DNA of 64,000 nucleotides from an uncultured Tenacibaculum sp. Lineage in GTDB: Bacteria; Bacteroidota; Bacteroidia; Flavobacteriales; Flavobacteriaceae. Position numbers and translations under genes: made by a program. The first letter of the stretch is position 1, and every line of letters begins with the position of its first letter. Where the stretch lies: assembly GCA_947498055.1 (NCBI GenBank), contig CANMJA010000002.1:62001-126000 (forward strand), written 5' to 3'. The notes beneath the pieces are model-generated. The model had not been told where the DNA came from, did no database searches, and saw nothing but the letters and a program-made list of their open reading frames with translations. Below are positions 39,610-48,976 of the stretch, piece after piece.

Positions 39610-40515
39610 TTATCTTAATTTTACAGAGGTTTTCCCTGAAAAAAGACCGTCTACATAAGTGTTTATTGTGTACACTCCTTTGTTAATATCATCTCTATTT
39701 ACAAGAACTAAAGAAACGATACCTAACTGTTGGTTATCATAATCGGCTATTATATTATCACTAAAGACAATTGTAGAGCCATCTTTTACTTTTTTATTTC
39801 CTTTAGCTGCAATTATATTTTTATTATTATCTAAAATTTGAATTAAGATTTCTTTTTTACCAGGATTGGTTACTGGGTTTGGCTGTAAATCAAATTTAAT
39901 TTTAAAAGCATCTGTTCTTCTAGATCTAGAAGTGCTGGTAAGTTTACCACTACTTCTTTCTTTCATGGCAAGTGCTTTAATATTGTTTACCTTAATAACA
40001 CCAGCAACATCTACTTTTGCTTTTAAATCTTTTTGCTCTTGCAGTAAATTTTTGTTTTGATTAGCTAATGTTTTTTGAACTATTACATTTTTATTTAATG
40101 CTTGTTTTACAACAATGTTTTCTTGAAGTAGCTCGTAATTTTGTTTGTTTAAAGAGTCTACCTGAATAAATAATCTTCTATTTTCACGTTCTAATTTTAC
40201 TATTTTCCGTGAATATTTTACGATTAAATTATAATTAGATTTTTTTAAATTTTTAATAGAATCTCTAAGATCAATAATTTTATTGATCTCTTTTACAAGT
40301 CTTTTCGATAAGTCTTTGTTTTTAACATTAATATTTTTATAATCTTCAATAATTTCATCTAGCTCAGCTTGAAGCCCTATTTTTTGCTCAGAAAAGGCGT
40401 CTTCCAGCTTTTGATAATCACTATTTAATTTAAAAGAATAAAAAATTAATAAAAGAACTAAGGCTCCGATTAGATATTTAAAACCATTTGGTTTTCTATA
40501 ACTTTTAGTACTCAT
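39610..40515 (-). CDS. Membrane-anchored coiled-coil protein with C-terminal beta domain
   Basis: N-terminal TM, long heptad-like region, C-terminal 'RRTDAFKIKFDLQPNPVTNPGKKEILIQILD'. Confidence 0.7.
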   Translation of the reverse strand: MSTKSYRKPNGFKYLIGALVLLLIFYSFKLNSDYQKLEDAFSEQKIGLQAELDEIIEDYKNINVKNKDLSKRLVKEINKIIDLRDSIKNLKKSNYNLIVKYSRKIVKLERENRRLFIQVDSLNKQNYELLQENIVVKQALNKNVIVQKTLANQNKNLLQEQKDLKAKVDVAGVIKVNNIKALAMKERSSGKLTSTSRSRRTDAFKIKFDLQPNPVTNPGKKEILIQILDNNKNIIAAKGNKKVKDGSTIVFSDNIIADYDNQQLGIVSLVLVNRDDINKGVYTINTYVDGLFSGKTSVKLR

Positions 40516-40550
40516 TGTCTTTTGGGGGTTTAACTTTTGTATAACTCAAC

Positions 40551-40585
40551 ATTTTATAACGTTTAATTGGGGTTAGTTATAAAAT
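40551..40585. repeat. Perfect 10-bp inverted repeat upstream of the coiled-coil gene
   Basis: attttataac (40551-40560) / gttataaaat (40576-40585). Confidence 0.6.
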
Positions 40586-40970
40586 CATGTAAAAGATGCT
40601 AATATATAAATAATTAACAACTAACTTTTTAAAACTAATTTAAACCAAATATTATTGTGTATAGCCCCTTCTTTTTATAATAATACATGTTTTGTAATTA
40701 AAAAAGAATGAAACTATTTACACAATCTGCAAATATAAAAACATTTATGTATATAACAGCTAATTAAAAAACATGCTATTTTAACTTAAACAACGAATTA
40801 TTTGTTTTTTTGCTTGTTTGATTATTGAATGTGTAAATATTTTGCTTTTGAGTTGTGATGTTTATTGGTTTGTGTAAGATAAAATAAGAAAACCTTATTT
40901 GTCTTAAAAATTAATTTATTAAGTTGAAATTCAATGAATAAGATAATAAAATAAAGATATGGAAGCTAAG

Positions 40971-41378
40971 TTACAATGATTCTCTACTTTTTTTCTTTAA
41001 ACAAGTTGTTTCAAAACTTAAACCTTCAAAACCAGTTTTTATAAAGTTTCTAATGTTTTGATGATTTGTTTCTTCTGGGTTCTCTAAAACATCTTTAAAG
41101 TAATATTGCCCAAAACAAGCTAAAGTCTCTTCTTTATTTAATTTTTCTTGTATAGCAAAAGAGAAAACTTTACAAGAACCTTGATTTTCTGAATTCTTAT
41201 TGTTTAACTCTCCATTTCTGAAAGCTGAAGGTGTAAAATTATAATTTGATTCGATAACTGAAATGGTATCATTGAACTGAATTTTTTTTGGGTTATTTTG
41301 TAGTTTGTCTTTAAATTCTTGTAGTGTCATTTTAAAATATTTAAAACAAAGGAACAAATTCATTTTACAAAAAACCAA
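40971..41378 (-). CDS. HopJ-like type III effector family protein (likely start at MTLQEFKDKLQ)
   Basis: 'MTLQEFKDKLQNNPKKIQFNDTISVIESNYNFTPSAFRNGELNN...QGSCKVFSFA...LACFGQYY'. Confidence 0.85.
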   Translation of the reverse strand: MVFCKMNLFLCFKYFKMTLQEFKDKLQNNPKKIQFNDTISVIESNYNFTPSAFRNGELNNKNSENQGSCKVFSFAIQEKLNKEETLACFGQYYFKDVLENPEETNHQNIRNFIKTGFEGLSFETTCLKKKSRESL

Positions 41379-41431
41379 ATACCAATAATTTTCTACAAAC
41401 GGTGATTATTTGTTAAATTTCATGGAGTCTC

Positions 41432-42130
41432 TTATTCTTTAAAATAAAAACGAATACTTTTCCATAACATCAATATACTTAGGGCTACTATAACAGCTCC
41501 CCATATCCAATAAGTTCCAAAAGTGTTTTCTGCAATTGTTTGTGTATCTGAGTTTTGAGAGATTCCGCCTCTTTCAAATTGTTTTGTAAATAAATAATTT
41601 AGTTGTAGGTAGGTACTAAAAACTGCTTGCAGTCCTAAAAATAATAAAGTAGCAGTTTCTATTTTTTTATTCTTTAAAAAAGTAATAATCAAAAAAACAA
41701 CAGCAAAAAAACTTAATATCACTACTCCCCAAAAAGAACGAATCCATATTATTAATGAAACTATGATCGCTCCTGTTAATAAGCGTAATAATATAGCAGC
41801 ACTTTTTGGTTTTTTAGCGCCAGCAATTAATACTGCTCCAGCTATTGCAGGACCCAATAAACCTCCAGCAGCAACTATTGCTTTGGCAATATGTATGGGT
41901 AAAAACTTGTTGGTTACTGTTGAATAAGCAACACCTCCACCATTTTCATAAATTTCTAAATAATTAAAACTTCCACCAGCCAATATTGCTGTAAGTCCAT
42001 GTCCCATTTCATGAAACCAAGTTCCTAATAAACGAAAAGGATATTGCGCCCAAGAAAGATAAGGTATTTGTAATAATAAAAAGATTGCGATTGCAATAAT
42101 TAAAATGGTATAATTTAGTTTCTTCGAGAT
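41432..42130 (-). CDS. M50-like membrane metallopeptidase; called start (42007) lies inside HEMGH, frame continues to 42130
   Basis: Upstream in-frame codons to the TAG at 42136-42134 read T-ISKKLNYTILIIAIAIFLLLQIPYLSWAQYPFRLLGTWFHEMGHGLTAI; no ATG/GTG/TTG between the stop and HEMGH. Confidence 0.75.
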   Translation of the reverse strand: MSKKLNYTILIIAIAIFLLLQIPYLSWAQYPFRLLGTWFHEMGHGLTAILAGGSFNYLEIYENGGGVAYSTVTNKFLPIHIAKAIVAAGGLLGPAIAGAVLIAGAKKPKSAAILLRLLTGAIIVSLIIWIRSFWGVVILSFFAVVFLIITFLKNKKIETATLLFLGLQAVFSTYLQLNYLFTKQFERGGISQNSDTQTIAENTFGTYWIWGAVIVALSILMLWKSIRFYFKE

Positions 42131-42291
42131 AGTCTAATTTTTTGGGAAATCTAAGGTACTGTTTTTATCAGAAAAAAGGAATAACAAACTCTATTTTATA
42201 ATCAAAGTTTTGATTCTTATTTATTTCCTTTTTAGAAAAAAAATCTCTTATTATTTGAATTTCTTTAACTTATATTTTTTATAAATCTATT

Positions 42292-42299
42292 TAGTTTTG
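42292..42299 (+). promoter_or_regulatory. TAnnTTTG -7 element before trmL
   Basis: TAGTTTTG, 28 bp before ATG at 42327. Confidence 0.45.
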
Positions 42300-42326
42300 T
42301 GTTTGAATATAGATTAAAGATATAAA

Positions 42327-42785
42327 ATGGGATTTAATATTGTGTTAATTGAACCTGAAATACCTATGAACACAGGGAATATTGGTCGGTTAAGTTTAGC
42401 TTCTGGATCAAAGTTGCATTTAGTAAAACCTTTTGGTTTTGAAATAGATGATAAACGATTAAAAAGAGCTGGTTTAGATTATTGGAAACATATTTCACTT
42501 TTCATTTATGAAAGTATTGATGATTTTTATGAAAAAAATAAAAACGGAAATTTTGCATACTTCTCAAGTCATGGAACTAAAAATTATTACACTATCGATT
42601 ATAAAGATGATATGTTTTTAATTTTTGGAAAAGAGTCTAGTGGTTTGTCTAAAAAAATAATTGAAGCAAACCCTAATTCTATATATAGCATACCTCTTTT
42701 TAGCCCTCATATTAGAAGTTTAAATTTAGCTAATGCTGTTAGTATTGTTGTGTATGAGGGAATACGAAATAGCAAACTTTTCTAA
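42327..42785 (+). CDS. trmL: tRNA (cytidine(34)-2'-O)-methyltransferase
   Basis: 'IVLIEPEIPMNTGNIGRLSLASGSKLHLVKPFGF', 'LIFGKESSGL', 'IPLFSPHIRSLNLANAVSIVVYEGIRN'. Confidence 0.94.
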   Translation: MGFNIVLIEPEIPMNTGNIGRLSLASGSKLHLVKPFGFEIDDKRLKRAGLDYWKHISLFIYESIDDFYEKNKNGNFAYFSSHGTKNYYTIDYKDDMFLIFGKESSGLSKKIIEANPNSIYSIPLFSPHIRSLNLANAVSIVVYEGIRNSKLF

Positions 42786-42875
42786 AGATATAATTATTTC
42801 TTACAAAACTAAACTATGGTAATTTTTGCATCCTAAGATTTATAATTAAATTTGCGCTTCTAAAAAACATCAAAA

Positions 42876-44630
42876 ATGTACAGATCACATACTTGTGGTG
42901 AATTAAGAGCATCGCATATAAATACTGAAGTAACCTTGTCAGGTTGGGTTCAAAGAGTGAAGGATAGAGGTAATTTAACTTGGGTTGTAATTCGTGATAG
43001 ATATGGAATTACTCAATTGATGTTTAATGAAGAAAGCCCTGAAGGTTTATTAGAAGCTTCTAAAAAACTAAGTAGAGAAACTGTTATTCAAATAAAAGGT
43101 AAGGTTATAGAGCGAGAGTCTAAAACTAAAAACATGGAAACTGGAGATATTGAAGTGTTAGTTTCTGAATTAACTGTTTTAAACGAAGCAAAACTACCTC
43201 CTTTTACTATTGAAGATGAAACAGATGGTGGAGAAGATATACGTATGAAATATCGTTATCTAGATATTCGTCGTAACCCTGTAAAAGAGAGTTTAATTTT
43301 TCGTCATAAAGTATCGATGGAAGTTCGTAAATATCTTTCTGATAAAGGTTTTATTGATGTGGAAACGCCATATTTAATAAAATCAACTCCAGAAGGAGCC
43401 CGTGATTTCTTAGTGCCATCTCGAATGAATGCGGGTCAATTTTACGCATTACCACAAAGTCCACAAACTTTCAAACAACTATTAATGGTTGGAGGCATGG
43501 ATAAATATTTTCAAATTGTAAAGTGTTTTAGAGATGAAGATTTACGTGCCGATCGTCAGCCAGAATTTACGCAAATAGACTGCGAAATGGCCTTTGTAGA
43601 GCAAGAAGATATATTAGAGATTTTCGAAGGAATGACACGTCATTTATTAAAAGAAATAAATGGAGTTGATGTTGATAAATTTCCAAGAATGTTATTTGAC
43701 GACGCCATGCGTTTATATGGAAATGACAAACCAGACATTCGTTTTGGAATGAAATTCGGAGAATTAAACAAAGTTACACAACATAAAGAATTTAAAGTAT
43801 TTAATGAAGCTGAATTAGTGGTTGGTATTGCTGTACCAGGAGCAGCTTCTTACACTCGTAAAGAAATTGATAAATTAATAGACTGGGTTAGGCGTCCGCA
43901 AGTTGGTGCTTTAGGTATGGTGTATGTAAAATGTAATGAAGACGGAACTTTTAAATCATCAGTAGATAAGTTTTACGATCAAGAAGATTTAGCAAAATGG
44001 GCTGAGACTACTGAAGCTAAAGCTGGAGACTTAATTTGTATTTTATCTGGTAAAACTACGAAAGTACGTGCACAATTAAGTGCTTTACGTATGGAAATGG
44101 GGGAGCGTTTAGGTTTACGTAAAGCGGATGAATTTGCTCCGTTATGGGTGATCGATTTCCCTTTATTAGAATTAGATGAAGAAACAGGGCATTATCATGC
44201 AATGCACCATCCTTTTACTTCCCCTAAACCTGGGCAAATTGAATTGTTAGATACAGATCCAGGTTCGGTAAAAGCAAACGCTTATGATTTAGTATTAAAT
44301 GGTAACGAAATTGGTGGTGGTTCTATTCGTATTCATGATAAAGAAACACAGGCAATTATGTTTAAGCATTTAGGTTTTACAGAAGAAGAAGCAAAGGAGC
44401 AATTCGGATTCTTAATGGATGCCTTTGAATATGGAGCGCCACCTCATGGAGGTTTAGCTTTCGGTTTAGATAGATTAGTGTCTATTTTAGGTGGACAAGA
44501 AACGATTCGAGATTTTATTGCATTCCCTAAAAACAATTCAGGGCGTGATGTAATGATTGATGCTCCTGCAAATATAGACAGTGAACAATTAAAAGATTTA
44601 AGTATTCAATTAGATATTAAAGAATCATAA
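42876..44630 (+). CDS. aspS: Aspartate--tRNA ligase
   Basis: '[44 protein letters not shown]', '[21 protein letters not shown]', '[35 protein letters not shown]'. Confidence 0.98.
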   Translation: MYRSHTCGELRASHINTEVTLSGWVQRVKDRGNLTWVVIRDRYGITQLMFNEESPEGLLEASKKLSRETVIQIKGKVIERESKTKNMETGDIEVLVSELTVLNEAKLPPFTIEDETDGGEDIRMKYRYLDIRRNPVKESLIFRHKVSMEVRKYLSDKGFIDVETPYLIKSTPEGARDFLVPSRMNAGQFYALPQSPQTFKQLLMVGGMDKYFQIVKCFRDEDLRADRQPEFTQIDCEMAFVEQEDILEIFEGMTRHLLKEINGVDVDKFPRMLFDDAMRLYGNDKPDIRFGMKFGELNKVTQHKEFKVFNEAELVVGIAVPGAASYTRKEIDKLIDWVRRPQVGALGMVYVKCNEDGTFKSSVDKFYDQEDLAKWAETTEAKAGDLICILSGKTTKVRAQLSALRMEMGERLGLRKADEFAPLWVIDFPLLELDEETGHYHAMHHPFTSPKPGQIELLDTDPGSVKANAYDLVLNGNEIGGGSIRIHDKETQAIMFKHLGFTEEEAKEQFGFLMDAFEYGAPPHGGLAFGLDRLVSILGGQETIRDFIAFPKNNSGRDVMIDAPANIDSEQLKDLSIQLDIKES

Positions 44631-44633
44631 CAG

Positions 44634-44662
44634 TAAAAAACCCGCAATTAGCGGGTTTTTTT
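44634..44662 (+). terminator. aspS terminator
   Basis: aaaaaacccgc-aatta-gcgggttttttt. Confidence 0.92.
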
Positions 44663-44694
44663 ATTACTTTTATATCTTCTCGTTACAAACTATT

Positions 44695-45414
44695 ATGATG
44701 ATGATATTGAAAAGAATTTTACTTTTATGTTTTTATCTCTTTACTCTTAATGTTCTCTTTTCTCAAGAAAAACTATCAGGAAATGAGTTGCTTAACAAAT
44801 CCATTCAGTATCATGATCCATATGGCAATTGGCATCATTTTAATGGAACCTTATTTGTTACTATGAAAACTCCTAAAAATTCTGATAGAAATAGTGAAAT
44901 TAAAATTGATCTTCCTAGAGAGTCTTTTCATGTAAAAGCAACTAGAGGAAAAAACACTACAGAGTATACTCTTAATAAGGATAATTGTAAAATTGTTTTT
45001 AATGGGAAAGATAATGTATCTGAAGAAATTAAAAATAAATATCAATTAAGTTGCGATAGAGCCAATTTATATAAAAACTATTATACCTATTTATATGGAC
45101 TTCCTATGAAGTTAAAAGATAAAGGAACTATTATTCATGATAAAGTAACACGAAAAACATTCAAAGGAAAGGAATATTTGGTGTTAAAAGTAACCTATAA
45201 CCAAAAGATAGGTAAAGATACCTGGTATTTCTATTTTAATCCTAAAACCTACGCTATGGAGGTTTATCAGTTTTTTAAAGAAACAAAAGATAGTGGTGAA
45301 TATATTTTATTAACAGGAGAAGAAATGATTAATAAAATTAGGATGCCAAAAAATAGAGTTTGGTACTACAATAAAAACGACGGTTATTTAGGTACAGATA
45401 TTCTTTCTAAATAG
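44695..45414 (+). CDS. Secreted protein, DUF6503-like
   Basis: Signal peptide 'FTLNVLFSQ'; 'LLNKSIQYHDPYGNWHHFNGTLFVTM'. Confidence 0.65.
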   Translation: MMMILKRILLLCFYLFTLNVLFSQEKLSGNELLNKSIQYHDPYGNWHHFNGTLFVTMKTPKNSDRNSEIKIDLPRESFHVKATRGKNTTEYTLNKDNCKIVFNGKDNVSEEIKNKYQLSCDRANLYKNYYTYLYGLPMKLKDKGTIIHDKVTRKTFKGKEYLVLKVTYNQKIGKDTWYFYFNPKTYAMEVYQFFKETKDSGEYILLTGEEMINKIRMPKNRVWYYNKNDGYLGTDILSK

Positions 45415-45640
45415 TGTTTTGCACATTCATTAGTAGACAGAATAAAGATAAGATGGTATTTATTATACGATAGAAACAGTCGATTAACTTAGTGTTTTTT
45501 ATTCTTTTACGATCTATTTTTAGCTTGAAAAGGTTTTTTCGACACCAGTTTCCTTCTTTGTGCAAGCCTTAGGAACTTTTGTCCAATTTTTAAAGCCTCT
45601 TTTCATCGCATCTTTGTATCAGAATTTTAAACCAAGAATT

Positions 45641-45721
45641 ATGATATCAGAAGATTATCAATGTCCGAATTGTTGGGGATACCAAGAATATGACGAACAA
45701 AAAGAACTAAATAATAATTAA
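45641..45721 (+). CDS. 26-aa CxxC micro-ORF
   Basis: ATG to TAA: MISEDYQCPNCWGYQEYDEQKELNNN; 13 bp before the next CDS. Confidence 0.5.
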   Translation: MISEDYQCPNCWGYQEYDEQKELNNN

Positions 45722-45734
45722 AATCCTTAAAATC

Positions 45735-46292
45735 ATGAGTACAAGAATTAAAACATTAAATCCAGAAACAACTACAGGAAAATCAAAAGAATTATTTGAT
45801 GCTGTACAAAACAAATTAGGATTCATTCCTAACCTTATTAAAGTGTTTGGAAACTCTCCAGCTACATTACAAAGTTATTTATCTTTAGGAGAACTAACTG
45901 CTAGTGGTAACTTTTCAAATAAATTTAGAGAACAATTAGCTTTGGCTATTGCTGAAGAAAATAATTGTAACTACTGTTTATCAGCGCATACTGCTATTGG
46001 AAAAATGAACGGTTTATCTGATGAGCAAACAGAATTAAATAGAAAAGGTCTTTCTACAGATACAAAAATAGAAGCAGGATTAAAGTTAGCTCAAAGTATT
46101 ACTAAAAACAGAGGAAATATTTCTACGGAAGAAATTAGTGCTGCTAAAGCTGCTGGATATAACGATAGTGATATTTTAGAAATTGTTTTAAATGTAGTTT
46201 CAAATACATTAACAAATTATGTAAATCATATTGCTGAAACTGAAATTGATTTTCCAGTTGTTGAGGCAGGTAAATTCACAACAAATTCATAA
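45735..46292 (+). CDS. Carboxymuconolactone decarboxylase / AhpD-like family protein
   Basis: 'KLGFIPNLIKVFGNSPATLQSYLSLGEL', 'REQLALAIAEENNCNYCLSAHTAIGK'. Confidence 0.92.
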   Translation: MSTRIKTLNPETTTGKSKELFDAVQNKLGFIPNLIKVFGNSPATLQSYLSLGELTASGNFSNKFREQLALAIAEENNCNYCLSAHTAIGKMNGLSDEQTELNRKGLSTDTKIEAGLKLAQSITKNRGNISTEEISAAKAAGYNDSDILEIVLNVVSNTLTNYVNHIAETEIDFPVVEAGKFTTNS

Positions 46293-46322
46293 AAAATAAC
46301 ATTAAATTTTAAATATACAAGA

Positions 46323-46685
46323 ATGAAAAAAATAATAGCAATTTTAGTAATCGTCTTTGGAGTATCTATGAATATTAATGCTCAGGATTTAAAGACAGTA
46401 GCATTGGAACAAACAAAAGGCGAGTTTACACAAAAATCTTTAACGCTTACAGAAGGTACTTATATTTTTGAAATAGCAAATACCAATGTAGGTAAAGATG
46501 TAGGGTTTGTTTTAGCTCCAAAAGGAAAAACAGATCAAGCTAACCATATTAAAAATGCTTATGTTACCTCTTTGGTGAAGAATAATTCTAAGTCTACTTC
46601 TAAACAAGTAACTTTAAAGAAAGGAGAATATGTTTATTTCTGTCCTTTAAATAAAACACCACAATACACTTTAATAGTTGAGTAA
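46323..46685 (+). CDS. Secreted cupredoxin-like protein
   Basis: Signal peptide; 'LTEGTYIFEIANTNVGKDVGFVLAPKG' and 'GEYVYFCPLNKTPQYTLIVE'. Confidence 0.75.
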   Translation: MKKIIAILVIVFGVSMNINAQDLKTVALEQTKGEFTQKSLTLTEGTYIFEIANTNVGKDVGFVLAPKGKTDQANHIKNAYVTSLVKNNSKSTSKQVTLKKGEYVYFCPLNKTPQYTLIVE

Positions 46686-46697
46686 TTTATTAAAAGT

Positions 46698-46745
46698 GCA
46701 TAAAAACAAAAAGCTCGGCAATTGCCGAGCTTTTTGTTTTTATGC
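46698..46745. terminator. Perfect 48-bp palindrome, bidirectional terminator
   Basis: gcataaaaacaaaaagctcggcaa|ttgccgagctttttgtttttatgc, no loop, between convergent genes. Confidence 0.9.
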
Positions 46746-47375
46746 TTTACCACCATCTAGTTCATCTTGCCATTTAACAAGTTCTTCCCATTTACCTTCA
46801 TAAGCTAATTTTGCTTGTGCAGGCCATGTTCCAGGGTTATGGATTCTATAGCGTTCTCCTCCACTATCTAAAACCTCCTGACATTTTTCTTGTGAAGCTT
46901 CACTTAAAGCTTTCCATGTTTTTATATCAAAATTATTAAAAAGTCCTTCTATCTTCGGGCCTATACCTTCAACAATTTTTAAATCGTCTTGTTTTATTTT
47001 TTTACCATAGGCAGCTTTAGCTGCATCTGCGTTAAAAGGTAATAAAATTTCATCATTTGCATTATTACCTGCAAATGAAGCAGCCATTCCTAAATTAGCA
47101 TTTCCAGAATTACTACTAGCAGCCTCTCTAGCCAAATTTAAATCTGAAGCCAAACCTAACTTACTTTTTTCACATGCATCTAAATCGTGTTGTAATGATA
47201 TTTTACTCTTTCTACAGTTGTCTAAATCTGTCTGTAAATTTGTAATTTTGTTTTTTAATTCTAATAGTTCATTATTATCTCTTTCAGATGAACCTTTAAA
47301 AAGTCTGCCTAATAAATAGCCTAATAAAGCACAAAGTAGACCTACTATAATAGGTATGATTATACACCAATCCAT
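46740..47375 (-). CDS. Membrane-anchored coiled-coil protein with helix-hairpin-helix-like segment
   Basis: N-term TM; coiled coil; 'IKQDDLKIVEGIGPKIEGLFNNFDIKTWKALSEAS'. Confidence 0.75.
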   Translation of the reverse strand: MDWCIIIPIIVGLLCALLGYLLGRLFKGSSERDNNELLELKNKITNLQTDLDNCRKSKISLQHDLDACEKSKLGLASDLNLAREAASSNSGNANLGMAASFAGNNANDEILLPFNADAAKAAYGKKIKQDDLKIVEGIGPKIEGLFNNFDIKTWKALSEASQEKCQEVLDSGGERYRIHNPGTWPAQAKLAYEGKWEELVKWQDELDGGKA

Positions 47376-47392
47376 AATTTTATTTTTTTTAG

Positions 47393-48313
47393 TTATTTAA
47401 TTGTTATTACTGTTCTTCTATTTGCAGCTTTTCCTTCTTCTGTATTATTATCTGCAATAGGCTGTGTTTCTCCTTTAGATGTAGCGATTATTTTACCAGC
47501 AGGAATTCCATTTTTTATTAGATGTTTTTTGGCGTCATCGGCTCTTCCTTGACCAAGCCCCATATTTATAGCAGCATCTCCAGAACTATCCGTATGACCA
47601 GTTATTAAACACATAGCACCATCTACTTTATCTAAGTACCTAACGATGTCAGCCATTTCTTGTTTTTCTTCAGGTGTTAAATCAATTTTGAATTCTCCTG
47701 TATCAAAATTTAACACAATAGGATTTGCTTTAATATATGCTCCTAATTTATTGATTTCGTCACTGTCATCTTTTAATTCAGCTATCTTAAAATTTAAAGG
47801 ACCATGATATACATTTAGTGAATCTGGAATCATTTCGTTATTTTTCTGTCCAAAAGTGTTCATTATTTTAGAGGAAATACCTTTATTAACAAAATAATTT
47901 TTTACAGAATTTGCTCTCGCTAAGCCTAAATTTGGATAAGGGGAGTCGTTCTTTTCACCATCAGTATAATACCCAGTTATAGATACCGATTTGTTTTGTT
48001 TGGAACTTAGATAATCTTTTAGTTTATCGATTTCTATATCTAAATTTGAAGAAATTGGGGTTAAAAAATTAAGATTAGATTTTTCAAAATTAAAATTATC
48101 ATTAGTCTTTAGAGAAAGATCTCCATTATCATCTTTAATACTGAAAGGATACAAAGTGGGTGGGGTATAAACCGTTGTTACTTCTTCCTCAGTTTTATTA
48201 GAAACAGGTGTGTCACTGACTTCATGGGGAGAGCAACATAGTTTCCAACTAAAGTAGGTTCCTAGTAAAATGGTAAGTAAAATACCTAAGAGGTACATTA
48301 ATCTTTTACTCAT
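47393..48313 (-). CDS. OmpA family protein with two OmpA-like regions
   Basis: C-terminal 'LITGHTDSSGDAAINMGLGQGRADDAKKHLIKNGIPAGKIIATSKGETQPIADNNTEEGKAANRRTVI'; related N-terminal segment 'SVSITGYYTDGEKNDSPYPNLGLARANSVKNYFVNKGIS'. Confidence 0.88.
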   Translation of the reverse strand: MSKRLMYLLGILLTILLGTYFSWKLCCSPHEVSDTPVSNKTEEEVTTVYTPPTLYPFSIKDDNGDLSLKTNDNFNFEKSNLNFLTPISSNLDIEIDKLKDYLSSKQNKSVSITGYYTDGEKNDSPYPNLGLARANSVKNYFVNKGISSKIMNTFGQKNNEMIPDSLNVYHGPLNFKIAELKDDSDEINKLGAYIKANPIVLNFDTGEFKIDLTPEEKQEMADIVRYLDKVDGAMCLITGHTDSSGDAAINMGLGQGRADDAKKHLIKNGIPAGKIIATSKGETQPIADNNTEEGKAANRRTVITIK

Positions 48314-48913
48314 GATTTTTGATTTAGATTATTCATTGTCAATTTATTAATTTTTTTTCAAAATTTTAACACTTTTTACTATAAAATCTGTTTTTTTTAA
48401 CCTATGAAAATAGGTAAAAATATAATCACCTGATAATCAGAAGTGTTGATGGGTTTTTAATAAGGTTGTTGTTACGTTAATTGCTATTTAAAAGGATGTT
48501 TTAAATAGTTAGTAGACAGTCAAATATTTAATTTACTGGTGTTTGCGCTGAAAAGTGAAAAAGTAATTCATATAAAATGATAAATGCGTTTGCTTTGGGG
48601 TTCTTTACTTAGAAATATCATTTCTACAAGCATTTTAAGGTATATAAAATTATGAAGAAAGTCTTTTTAATAATTGCTTTATGCGTTGGAATCTGGTTTT
48701 TTTTCAACACCAAAGCGAATAGATAAAATGATAATATTGAAATACTTTTCGTAAAGTAATAGAAAAAAATTACGATGCTGTAAAGTTTGTGGCTATTCAT
48801 ATTTTACTTCTCATTATAATAGTTGACTAAACGAAACATGAAATATATAAGAATAGGCAGGTTATAGCATTAAAATGGGCTAATAAGGCAAATGAAAGAG
48901 TGATAAAAGTTAT

Positions 48914-48951
48914 AAAAAAACTACCTGAATTAATTTTAGGTAGCTTTTTTA
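48914..48951. terminator. glmS terminator (possibly bidirectional)
   Basis: ctacctgaa ... ttttaggtag hairpin with A/T tracts on both sides. Confidence 0.75.
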
Positions 48952-48976
48952 TAAAATTTTCTAAATCAAAAATTGT

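Noticed and set aside
48395-48425. cctat-gaaa-atagg hairpin upstream of the OmpA-like gene
   Set aside because: Stem too short and no T tract in the useful direction; insufficient for a terminator or operator call.
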